From Actinacidiphila alni (GTDB lineage: Bacteria; Actinomycetota; Actinomycetes; Streptomycetales; Streptomycetaceae), in assembly GCF_900112845.1 (NCBI RefSeq), contig NZ_FONG01000029.1, positions 25,598 through 89,597 of the forward strand: a stretch of 64,000 bases of DNA, in the 5' to 3' direction. Of the stretch, positions 44,000 to 51,707 are shown piece by piece (the first letter of the stretch is position 1; each line of letters begins with the position of its first letter). Under the pieces are notes generated by a model. The model was not told the origin of the DNA. It searched no databases and saw only the letters and a list, made by a program, of their open reading frames with translations. A program made the position numbers and the translations under genes.

Positions 44000-45529
44000 T
44001 CAGATCCAGGGCGTCGGCGCGCCCAAGGTGGCGAAGTCGATCGCGTCGATCTCGGCGTAGCAGGCCCCCTTGGCGAACCGTACGGTGTTGGCGCCCTGCT
44101 GGAGCTGCACGTCGACGCCGGTCATCGACCACTCGTCCCAGCCGTACGCCGGATAGGAGACGGTGACGGCGGATCCGCCGTTGACGGTCAGCAGATGCGT
44201 GCAGGTCGTCCCCATACCGTTGCCGCCGCGGACGTACATGCGGTAGGCGCCGGTGTAGGGCGCGGTGATCGTGTACTGCAAGTAGCTGTCGGCGTTGTCG
44301 ATGTGACCGGCCTTCACCCCGCCGGAAGCGGTCGGGCTGGACGGCAGGTCGGCGTCGTGGACCGTGGCGTAGGCCGGATTCTCCGCCTCCCAGCGGGTGA
44401 CCGGCGACGAGATCAGCGCCGCGTACCAGCGCGCGGCCATCTTGGAGTAGCCGCCCGCCGTCGGGTGCACACCGTCGGCCAGATCGGCGGTCGTCAGGGC
44501 CGTGTGCATCGACACGAAGTGCACATGTCGGCCCTGCGCGGCGAGCGCGGACACCACGCCCGGCACCGCCGCGTTGTACTGCTCGGCGCGGCTTTCGAGC
44601 GTCGGGTCGGCGAGCGGGATCAGGTCGCTGACCAGCACGTCGGCGCCGGGAGCGGCGTCGGTGATGTGCGTGAGCAGGGTGGACAGCCGGGCCGGGGCGC
44701 CGGCCGGATCGTAGTTCTGCGTCATGTCGTTGGTGCCGATGTGCAGCAGGATCGTACGGGGCGAGGTGGCGCGCACCCACGCGGCGGCGTGCGCGTCGAT
44801 CTCGTCGATCCGCCAGCCCGGGTGGCCCTCGTGGTCGTGGTCGCCGAGCCGCGCGGGCCCGTTGGACTGGGAGCCGACGAAGTCGTCGGTGTGGCCGTCG
44901 GCCGCCAGATACTGCCACAGGTCCGACCGGTAGCCGCCGGGAACGTTGAACCCGTCGGTGATCGAGTCGCCCAGCGGCATGATGAGTACGCCGCCGTTGG
45001 ACTCGCCGGTCGCGGCACCGATCCTGAACTGCTGGGCGGCGCTGCCGTTGCAGTCCCAGATCTGCAGGCGGGTGCCGTTGGCGGTGGCGCCGCTGGGGGA
45101 GTCAAGACAGCGGCCGGACTGCGGATTGAACAGCGAACCGTTCGCGCGCTGCTGCCAGTTCTGGCCGCCGACCCCGTTGCAGTCCCACAGCTCGACCTTG
45201 GTGCCGGCCGCGGTGCCGTTGCCGTTGATGTCCAGGCAGCGCCCGAGGACGGTCAGCGAACCGTTGGCCCCCCGCGTCCAGTGCTGGTCGAACGCCTGCG
45301 GCTGGCACGCCCACAACTGGACGGCCGCGCCGTTGACGCCGATGTCGTCGCCGCTCACGTCCACGCAGGTACCGCCGGGCCCGGTGATGGTGGAACCGGC
45401 GGGCGCGGCCTGCGCGGGAGCGCCGGTCAGGAGCAGGCCGGTGAAGGTACCGAGGACGAGACCGGCGGTCGTCGCCGCCGACACCAGCGCTCTACGGGAC
45501 CTGGCGACGGTGAATTTCGCTGTCCGCAT
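44000..45529 (-). CDS. Secreted SGNH esterase with CBM13 and CBM35
   Basis: A 509-residue exported esterase. Signal peptide about 1-41. A ricin-type trefoil (about 44-175) comes first. The SGNH hydrolase follows: block I GDSITDG (S189), block III GTND, and block V DGVHP (D352, H355), the usual Ser-Asp-His triad. The C-terminal module (about 385-505, TRWEAENPAYATV to EIDAIDFA) is CBM35-like. This architecture fits a carbohydrate esterase that removes acetyl groups from xylan or mannan. It starts from the promoter at 45614-45642 and is divergent from the RpiR gene. Confidence 0.9.
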   Translation of the reverse strand: MRTAKFTVARSRRALVSAATTAGLVLGTFTGLLLTGAPAQAAPAGSTITGPGGTCVDVSGDDIGVNGAAVQLWACQPQAFDQHWTRGANGSLTVLGRCLDINGNGTAAGTKVELWDCNGVGGQNWQQRANGSLFNPQSGRCLDSPSGATANGTRLQIWDCNGSAAQQFRIGAATGESNGGVLIMPLGDSITDGFNVPGGYRSDLWQYLAADGHTDDFVGSQSNGPARLGDHDHEGHPGWRIDEIDAHAAAWVRATSPRTILLHIGTNDMTQNYDPAGAPARLSTLLTHITDAAPGADVLVSDLIPLADPTLESRAEQYNAAVPGVVSALAAQGRHVHFVSMHTALTTADLADGVHPTAGGYSKMAARWYAALISSPVTRWEAENPAYATVHDADLPSSPTASGGVKAGHIDNADSYLQYTITAPYTGAYRMYVRGGNGMGTTCTHLLTVNGGSAVTVSYPAYGWDEWSMTGVDVQLQQGANTVRFAKGACYAEIDAIDFATLGAPTPWI

Positions 45530-45613
45530 GCGGTGCTCCTGGAAGTGGGGGGGATGGAGCTGAACTCGCCCTGATCGCGGGCCAGTCGGTACGTGCTGTG
45601 CGGGGCTGAACGG

Positions 45614-45642
45614 AAGCTACGCCCGCTGTGCGGACGCGTCAA
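45614..45642 (-). promoter_or_regulatory. Strong promoter of the SGNH esterase gene
   Basis: On the minus strand: TTGACG (45642-45637), a 17-base spacer and TAGCTT (45619-45614). It matches the GH26 promoter at 9254 in the -10 and spacing. Confidence 0.7.
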
Positions 45643-45783
45643 TATTTGTTGCGTTTCTCCCCGATCGTGGCCTGAACCATGTTCGTGAATGTGCTCCTGT
45701 GTGGGCCATCGCCGGGCGAACACCGCACGGGCGCAGGGCGAATGATGCGCGGAAGGTCTTGACGGGCGGTCCTGTCGGTCATA

Positions 45784-45813
45784 ATTTTCACCACCTGGGC
45801 GATCGATGAAAAT
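45784..45813. promoter_or_regulatory. Inverted repeat before the RpiR gene
   Basis: ATTTTCA (45784-45790) and TGAAAAT (45807-45813), separated by 16 bases, end 11 bases before the GTG start at 45825. A/T-rich arms stand out in this DNA. Autoregulation by the RpiR protein is a reasonable guess. The remaining 295-base gap (45530-45824) holds only this element and the esterase promoter. Confidence 0.5.
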
Positions 45814-45824
45814 CGAGGATCACG

Positions 45825-46736
45825 GTGACAGGTGAGAGCGGTGGCCTGCTCGGCAGGCTGCGGACCGAGGGACCGGACATGCCGGAAGCCCTCTCGCGCG
45901 TCGCGGACGCCATCCTCGCGGACCCGGAGCGGGCCGCGCACCTGAGCATCCTCGACCTCGCCGATCACGCCGGCACCTCGGCCGCGACCGTCACCCGCTT
46001 CAGCCGCATGCTCGGCTTCCGCGGCTACGCCAATCTGCGCGTCGCCGTCGCCACCGAGACCGGCCGGGCCGAACAGGCCCGCTGGGACACCGACATCAGC
46101 GGCGACACCGCCCCGGGCGCCCCCCTCACCGACGTCCTCGCGGTGGTGGCCGCCGCCAACACCCGGGCCATCCAGGACACCGCGGCCGGTCTCGACGTCG
46201 CCGCCGTCGACCGACTGGCCACCGCCATCGCCACGGCCGGCCGCGTCGAGATCTTCGGCCTCGGCAGCAGCGGCACCGCGGGCAGCGAAATGGCGTTCCG
46301 GCTCGAACGCATCCGCGTCCCCGTCCGCTACCGCGCCGACACGCACACCGCGCTCACCAACGCGGCGCTGCTGCGCGGCGGCGACGTGGCCATCGCCCTG
46401 TCGCACTCCGGCCGCACCCGCGAGCCGATCGAAGTGCTCGCCGAGGCCGCCGACCACGGCGCCCTGACCGCCGCCGTCACCTCCTACCCCCGGTCGCCGC
46501 TGGCCGAGATCGCCGACATCGTCTTCACGCCCTCGGTGTACGAGACGACCTTCCGGCTCGCGGCCCTGTCCACCCTCCACTCCCAACTGCTGATCCTCGA
46601 CCTCATCTACGTGGCCGTCGCCCAGCGCACCTTCGAACGCACCGAAGAAGCGCTGCGGCTCACCGCCCGGGCGGTCGACGCCCACCGGGTGCCCGACAAG
46701 CCGCCGTCCCGCAAGCGCGGGCGCGCGAAGTCCTAG
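45825..46736 (+). CDS. RpiR/MurR-family regulator with SIS domain
   Basis: A 303-residue regulator. N-terminal helix-turn-helix (about 1-77) has LDLADHAGTSAATVTRFSRMLGFRGYANLR. The SIS phosphosugar-binding domain (about 125-260) contains IFGLGSSGTAGSEMAFRLERI and AIALSHSGRTREPIEV. Such regulators sense phosphosugars, for example GlcNAc-6-P or MurNAc-6-P. The tail is basic. GTG at 45825 follows GAGG five bases upstream. Its probable targets are the divergent SGNH esterase gene or the Tat-exported hydrolase downstream. Confidence 0.9.
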   Translation: MTGESGGLLGRLRTEGPDMPEALSRVADAILADPERAAHLSILDLADHAGTSAATVTRFSRMLGFRGYANLRVAVATETGRAEQARWDTDISGDTAPGAPLTDVLAVVAAANTRAIQDTAAGLDVAAVDRLATAIATAGRVEIFGLGSSGTAGSEMAFRLERIRVPVRYRADTHTALTNAALLRGGDVAIALSHSGRTREPIEVLAEAADHGALTAAVTSYPRSPLAEIADIVFTPSVYETTFRLAALSTLHSQLLILDLIYVAVAQRTFERTEEALRLTARAVDAHRVPDKPPSRKRGRAKS

Positions 46737-46775
46737 GGCGTGTCCGCCAGGCGCCACATTGCGGACACGCCCTAG
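46733..46775. terminator. Hairpin overlapping the RpiR stop codon
   Basis: CTAGGGCGTGTCCGC (46733-46747) pairs perfectly with 46761-46775 around a 13-base loop. The stem includes the TAG stop codon. The GGGCGTGTCCGC arm is a sequence often repeated after genes in streptomycete genomes, so this may be a dispersed repeat acting as terminator. Confidence 0.7.
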
Positions 46776-46823
46776 CCGTCACCGGCCACCCCACTTCCGC
46801 CTCCGAACCACCGGGAAGCCCAC

Positions 46824-48122
46824 ATGACAAGACGCTCCTCCACCCCCAGCCGGCGCACCTTCCTCACTGCCGCTTCCGGCTCCGCCGCCGCCCTCCTGAC
46901 CGGCGCCCTGGCCACCCCTGCTGTCGCCTCCACCCAGCCGGGCCGCGCGGGCCGTCCAGGCAGACCAGTCCGACCCGGTTGGCCGGACGGCGACCCGGCG
47001 GCCTCCGTGGGCCGGGCCTTCGCCTTCCTCGACGCCAAATTCGACGAGTACGGCACGGGCGACGCCCTTCGGGTGCCGCGCAGCTACACCGGCGGCTTCT
47101 TCGAGACGCCGACGTGGACCTTCGTCTCCTCCTTCGCCTACGACGACGCACTGATGATCATCGCGTGGCTGGGCCGCGGACGCCCGGGCGACGTCCACCG
47201 CGCCACGGTGCTCGGCGACACCCTCCTCTACGCCCAGGACCACGACCCGATCGGCGACGGCCGCACCCGCGCCTCGTACCAGCCGGACTCCTTCACCCCG
47301 CCGACCGGCAATCTCGACATCGGCTCACCCGCCGCGTACACCGGCAATCAGGCGTGGGTCGGCATGGCCTTCGCGCACCTGTACGCCCGCACCCGGCACC
47401 ACCGCTTCCTCGACGGGGCGCTGCGCGCGGCCGACTGGATACAGCGGCACACCTTCGACGGCACCCGAGCCCCGTACGGCTACACCGGCGGCCGTACCGC
47501 CGACGACCAGCCCAACACCTACAAGGCGACCGAGCACAACATCGACACCGGCGCCTTCTTCACCATGCTCGCCCGGCTGACCGGCAAGCAGGTGTGGCGC
47601 GGCCGCGCGGCCGTCGCCTTCTCCTTCGTCGACGCCATGCGCGACCGGGCCGGCGGCCACCTGTGGACCGGCACCGACCCCGACGGCGTCACGACCAACC
47701 GCACCCCGATCCCCGAGGACGTCCAGACCTGGGCCTACCTCGCCACGCTCGACCACCGGTACAGCGGCTCGGTGGACTGGGTGCTGCGGAAGCTGACGGC
47801 CCATGACGCGGGCGTGTCCGGCGTCTCCTTCAGCGACACCGACGTCAGCAAGGTATGGCTGGAGGGGACGGCCCACACCGCGCTCGCCGTGCGCACCCGC
47901 GCCGCCAGGGGCGACGACCGGCGGGCCGCGGATCTGCTGCGCAACATCGAACGGGCCCAGGCCACCACACCCGTCGGCGACGGCCGGGGCATTCCCGCCG
48001 CGTCCAGCGACGGCCTGGACACCGGCTTCGGCGACACCTACTACGCGAGCCTGCACACAGGCGCGACCGCCTGGTATCTGCTCGCAGCCCTCGGGCACAA
48101 CCCCTTCCGGCTGCCGCGCTGA
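46824..48122 (+). CDS. Tat-exported alpha/alpha-barrel hydrolase-like protein
   Basis: A 432-residue protein. A Tat signal opens it: PSRRTFLTAASGSAAALLTGALA. A G/R/P-rich spacer (about 35-57) and then an all-helical body follow, with repeats such as SFAYDDALMIIAWLGRGR, YTGNQAWVGMAFAHLYARTRHHRFLDGALRAADW and HNIDTGAFFTMLARLTG. This resembles (alpha/alpha)6 or 7 barrels of glycan hydrolases or lyases. No catalytic residues can be assigned with certainty. It follows the RpiR gene on the same strand but beyond a terminator. Sugar-linked function is likely from fold and context. Confidence 0.7.
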   Translation: MTRRSSTPSRRTFLTAASGSAAALLTGALATPAVASTQPGRAGRPGRPVRPGWPDGDPAASVGRAFAFLDAKFDEYGTGDALRVPRSYTGGFFETPTWTFVSSFAYDDALMIIAWLGRGRPGDVHRATVLGDTLLYAQDHDPIGDGRTRASYQPDSFTPPTGNLDIGSPAAYTGNQAWVGMAFAHLYARTRHHRFLDGALRAADWIQRHTFDGTRAPYGYTGGRTADDQPNTYKATEHNIDTGAFFTMLARLTGKQVWRGRAAVAFSFVDAMRDRAGGHLWTGTDPDGVTTNRTPIPEDVQTWAYLATLDHRYSGSVDWVLRKLTAHDAGVSGVSFSDTDVSKVWLEGTAHTALAVRTRAARGDDRRAADLLRNIERAQATTPVGDGRGIPAASSDGLDTGFGDTYYASLHTGATAWYLLAALGHNPFRLPR

Positions 48123-48129
48123 CCCCGGG

Positions 48130-48149
48130 CCGCGGCCGTACGGCCGCGG
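48130..48149. terminator. 20-base palindrome after the Tat-hydrolase gene
   Basis: A perfect palindrome of CCGCGGCCGT and its complement lies eight bases after the stop codon. Flanking CCCC and GGGG runs extend the hairpin. Confidence 0.6.
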
Positions 48150-48293
48150 GGAGCCGGGGCTGCCGGGTGGGTTACGGTGATCCCACCCGCGGCAGCCACC
48201 GGCCGCCGCGGCCCGCGCCGTCGCGCGCCGCCCGCCAGGCGCGGCGCCGACGACCCGATCGCGCGACGACTCCGGCAGGCAAGGTGGGTATCC

Positions 48294-49169
48294 GTGTCCG
48301 ATCGACCGCTGACGCTGATGGCGGTGCACGCGCACCCCGACGACGAGGCCAGCGGCACCGGCGGACTGCTGGCGCGCAGCGCAGCCGAGGGCGTCCGTAC
48401 GGTCCTGGTCACCTGCACCGACGGCCGGTGCGGCGACGCCCCCGACGGTACGAAGCCGGGGCAGCCCGGGCACGACCCGGAGGCCGTCGTCGCCGTCCGC
48501 CGGGCCGAACTCGCCAAGAGCTGCGGCATCCTCGCGGTCTCGCAGCTGGAACTCCTCGGCTACGGCGACTCCGGAATGATGGGCTGGGACACCAACGAGG
48601 CAGAGGGTTCCTTCTGGACCACACCGCTCGACGAGGCCGCCGACCGGCTGGCCGCGCTGATGCGGCGCGAGCGCCCCGATGTCGTCGTCACCTACGACGA
48701 GAACGGCTTCTACGGTCACCCGGACCACATCCAGGCGCACCGCATCACGGTCGCGGCCATCGACCGGCTGGCCGACGACGAGCGGCCCGCGAAGCTCTAC
48801 TGGACGGCGATGCCGCGCACGACGATGGACGCCCTGATCAGCAGGATGACCGAGGCGCAGCAGCAGGAACAGCAGGAGCAGGAATCGGAGCAGGGCGGCC
48901 GGTCCGAGGACGGCGGGCCGCGCGACGGCGACATTCCGCCGCTCGGCCTGCCCGACGAGGCCATCAGCACCTGGGTCGACATCCGGGAGCACACCGACCA
49001 GAAGTTCGACGCGCTGTCCGCGCACGCCAGCCAGCCCGACAACGCGTTCTTCACCGCGCTCGGCCGCGCCGAATTCGCCCGCCTGCTGGGCGTCGAGACC
49101 TTCGTCCGGGTCCGCGACACGACCGGCGCGCCGCTCCCCGAGAAGGACATCTTCGCGGGCCTGCGGTAA
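48294..49169 (+). CDS. LmbE/PIG-L family deacetylase (Mca/MshB-like)
   Basis: A 291-residue zinc-dependent N-deacetylase-family protein. Metal-binding motif AHPDDE near residue 14, TCTDGRCGD, and YDENGFYGHPDHIQAHR (HPDH, second metal site). The family includes MshB (mycothiol synthesis) and Mca (mycothiol conjugate amidase); the size (about 290) is Mca-like, but the diagnostic residues cannot be judged by eye. A Gln/Glu-rich linker (about 185-210) is odd. The GTG at 48294 has AAGGTGGG five bases before it, preferred over the longer frame. Confidence 0.8.
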   Translation: MSDRPLTLMAVHAHPDDEASGTGGLLARSAAEGVRTVLVTCTDGRCGDAPDGTKPGQPGHDPEAVVAVRRAELAKSCGILAVSQLELLGYGDSGMMGWDTNEAEGSFWTTPLDEAADRLAALMRRERPDVVVTYDENGFYGHPDHIQAHRITVAAIDRLADDERPAKLYWTAMPRTTMDALISRMTEAQQQEQQEQESEQGGRSEDGGPRDGDIPPLGLPDEAISTWVDIREHTDQKFDALSAHASQPDNAFFTALGRAEFARLLGVETFVRVRDTTGAPLPEKDIFAGLR

Positions 49170-49241
49170 GCGGCTTGCGGTAAGTAGTTCGCGGTGAAGT
49201 CGCCGCCCATCGCCGCCCGCCGGCCGCGCCGCCGGGTGACA

Positions 49242-49625
49242 ATGGGCGCCATGTCCTCACCCCGGCCGGGCGGTTCCCGCAATTCGCTGTGGTCCATCGC
49301 GTCCACGGAGTCCATCCTGTCCATCGGTTCGACCGGCTCGATCCTGTCGATCGGATCGGTGGCGTCCTTCGCCTCCATCGGCTCGGTCGGATCCACGATG
49401 TCCGCCGTCTCCGTCGGCTCCTTCCAGTCCTTCGGCTCCTGGCTGTCGGGCCAGTCCAACGGCTCCGTGCTCAGCTGGCAGTCCAACAACGCCGTCCTGG
49501 CCAGCCGCACGGATGCCACCACCACCCGCCGCCTGCCCCGCGCCGCCGCCGCACTGGCCGTCACCGCCGTGGCCGGCCTGATCTGGTGGGACGCGCACCG
49601 CGCCGCAGGCCGCACCGCCGGCTGA
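49242..49625 (+). CDS. Ser/Ile/Gly-repeat small membrane protein
   Basis: A 127-residue protein. Residues 12-90 are built from a short repeat of the SIxS/GSILS kind (SIASTES, ILSIGSTG, SILSIGSVAS, FASIGSVGS), with Ser or Gly every third position and Ile, Val or Phe between. Then a basic stretch (RTDATTTRRLPR) and one hydrophobic helix (AAAALAVTAVAGLIWW) end it. A three-residue periodicity suggests a beta-solenoid or amyloid-like face. The start may be ATG 49242 or 49251. No function is known to me. Similar Ser-rich proteins occur in streptomycetes. Confidence 0.6.
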   Translation: MGAMSSPRPGGSRNSLWSIASTESILSIGSTGSILSIGSVASFASIGSVGSTMSAVSVGSFQSFGSWLSGQSNGSVLSWQSNNAVLASRTDATTTRRLPRAAAALAVTAVAGLIWWDAHRAAGRTAG

Positions 49626-49722
49626 GCGGCACCGCTCCGGCCGTCCGGCACCGGCCACGACGGCCCCGCGGGAGCCTGGGATAGGGTGATTCGATCTTCT
49701 GACCGGAACACGGGGTGCCACA

Positions 49723-50235
49723 GTGACGACCGAATTGACGCCGGAGCTGGCCGAGGCGATCCAGCGCGGCTACGACCGGCGGGACCGCGCGGACATGGCG
49801 CCGACGATCGCCTACTTCCAGGCGCTGCTCGCCGAGCACCCCGACCACCCGGTCCTCGTCTACGAGGTGGGCGGCGCCTACGACACCGCGGGCGAGGAAC
49901 AGACCGCGCGCGGCTATTACGAACGGGCGCTCGCCCTCGGCCTCGACGGCGACGTACTGCGCCGGTGCCTGTGCCAGTACGGCAGCACGCTGCGGTGGCT
50001 GGGCGAACTGGACGAGTCGCTGGCCGTCCTCGACCGCGCCCGCGCCGAATTCCCCGACTCCGAGTCCGTACGGGTCTTCCGCGCCCTGACCCTCAACGAC
50101 GCCAAGCGATCCGACGAGGCGCTGGCGGAACTGCTCACCGTCGTCACCGAGCACCCCGAGGTCACCGACCTCGGCCGCTGGGCGGTGGGCCTGCGCGGCC
50201 TCGCCCAGTGGCTCGCGGACGGGCGCCCCGAATAG
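49723..50235 (+). CDS. Tetratricopeptide-repeat protein
   Basis: A 170-residue all-helical protein with about three TPR units: YFQALLAEHPDHPVLVYEVGGAYDTAGEEQTARGYYERALAL, CLCQYGSTLRWLGELDESLAVLDRARAEFPDSESVRVF and ALTLNDAKRSDEALAELL. TPR proteins scaffold protein contacts. The partner is unknown. GTG at 49723 lies after GGGGTGCC, a moderate ribosome site. It stands alone on the plus strand. Confidence 0.8.
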   Translation: MTTELTPELAEAIQRGYDRRDRADMAPTIAYFQALLAEHPDHPVLVYEVGGAYDTAGEEQTARGYYERALALGLDGDVLRRCLCQYGSTLRWLGELDESLAVLDRARAEFPDSESVRVFRALTLNDAKRSDEALAELLTVVTEHPEVTDLGRWAVGLRGLAQWLADGRPE

Positions 50236-50459
50236 GCGCTCCGGCCGGCCCGTAGTGCCGTGTCCTCACTGACCCCCACCGGGCGCCGCCGGCGAGCCCG
50301 ACGAGCAAGGCCAGCGGCACCCCGTCGATGCCGTCCAACGAACAGTCCGACTGCGGCAGGTGGTTACAATTCGCTTGCCGTTCACCTCCCCGACGCTGGT
50401 GATGGGTGTTCGGCGGGGGGCTTCGCGTCGGTTCGGACGTAATTTTTCCTGGGGGTGTC

Positions 50460-51623
50460 GTGGCACTGCTGAATCGTGCCCAACCGGCGCCGACGGTGGG
50501 GGCCGCCGGTACGGACCGGTGGGGAACGCTGCGGGAGGCCGCGCGCGCCGCGGCGCCCGCGGTCCTGGGCTATCTGCTGGTGCGGCTGGCCGCGACCGCG
50601 ATCCTGTGGGGATGGGCGAGGTCGGAACACCACAGCGTGCTGACCCTGCTCGGCCGCAAATGGGACTCGCTGTGGTTCCTCGGCATCATCGGGCACGGAT
50701 ACGACCACGGCACCCCGCTGCAGAGCAATCTCGCGTTCTTCCCCCTCTACCCGCAGCTCGTCCGCGGCGCCGACGTGCTGTCCCCGGCCGGTCCCGCGAC
50801 CACGGGCGTCCTGCTCGACTGGATCTTCGCGTTGGCGGCGGCGTGGGGGATCTACGCGGTCGGCGAGCGGCTGTACGGGCAGCGCGCAGGCGTGGTGCTC
50901 GCGGTGCTCTGGGGCGCGGTCCCGCACGCGGTGGTCGAGTCGATGGCCTACACCGAGAGCCTGTTCACCGCGCTGGCCGCCTGGACGCTCTACGCCCTGC
51001 TGAGCGAGCGCTGGCTGACCAGCGGCTTCCTCTGCCTGCTGGCGGGACTGACCCGGCCGACGGCCTCCGCCCTGGTACCGGTGGTGTGCCTGGCGGCATT
51101 GCTGGCCGTGGTGCGATCACCGCGTGCGTGGCGGCCATGGGCGGCGCTGCTGCTGGCACCGGCGGGCTGGCTCGGCTATCTGCTGTGGGTCGGCCTGCGG
51201 CTGCACCGCCTCGACGGCTGGTTCCACGTCCAGAAGGACGGGTGGGGCTCGTCCTGGGACGGCGGCCGCTTCACCGTGAACTACGCCAGGCACGTCCTCG
51301 CCGCACCGTCGGCACTCGACCTCTACGCGGTGACCTTCGTCCTTCTGCTGGCCGTCGCGCTCTTCGTCCTCAGCCTGCTCGACCGCCAGCCCTGGCAGCT
51401 GCTCGTCTTCAGCGGCCTGCTGCTGGCCACCTCCATCGGCGGATCCGGCTACTACCACTCCAAGGCCCGTTTCCTCATCGCGGCCTTTCCCCTGCTGATG
51501 CCGCCCGCCGTCGCGCTTGCCAAGGCCCGGACCGGCACGGCCGTCACCGTCGTCGCGACGATGACCCTGGTGTCGGGCTACTTCGGCGGCTATCTGCTGC
51601 TGGTGTGGAACCACTCACCCTGA
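50460..51623 (+). CDS. Polytopic mannosyltransferase-like membrane protein
   Basis: A 387-residue protein with about ten helices. It has the PIG-V/GT-C layout: GRKWDSLWFLGIIGHGYDHG (a WD motif near the start of the first external loop), FFPLYPQLVRGA, MAYTESLFTALAAWTLYAL, TRPTASALVPVV and GSGYYHSKARFLIAAFPLLMP. Such proteins transfer mannose from a polyprenol carrier on the outer face of the membrane. The acceptor is unknown. GTG at 50460 follows a GGGGG stretch. A 224-base gap before it holds no gene, and a hairpin follows the stop. Confidence 0.82.
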   Translation: MALLNRAQPAPTVGAAGTDRWGTLREAARAAAPAVLGYLLVRLAATAILWGWARSEHHSVLTLLGRKWDSLWFLGIIGHGYDHGTPLQSNLAFFPLYPQLVRGADVLSPAGPATTGVLLDWIFALAAAWGIYAVGERLYGQRAGVVLAVLWGAVPHAVVESMAYTESLFTALAAWTLYALLSERWLTSGFLCLLAGLTRPTASALVPVVCLAALLAVVRSPRAWRPWAALLLAPAGWLGYLLWVGLRLHRLDGWFHVQKDGWGSSWDGGRFTVNYARHVLAAPSALDLYAVTFVLLLAVALFVLSLLDRQPWQLLVFSGLLLATSIGGSGYYHSKARFLIAAFPLLMPPAVALAKARTGTAVTVVATMTLVSGYFGGYLLLVWNHSP

Positions 51624-51660
51624 CCTCGACGGCCGGGCCCGTACGCCGTACGGCCCCGGC

Positions 51661-51695
51661 CGCACGGGAAGAGCCCAGGTGACTCTCCCCGTGCG
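51661..51695. terminator. Hairpin between membrane and propeller genes
   Basis: CGCACGGG (51661-51668) pairs with CCCGTGCG (51688-51695); four more pairs extend the stem after one mismatch. It separates convergent genes. Confidence 0.65.
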
Positions 51696-51707
51696 CCCGG
51701 ACAGGCC

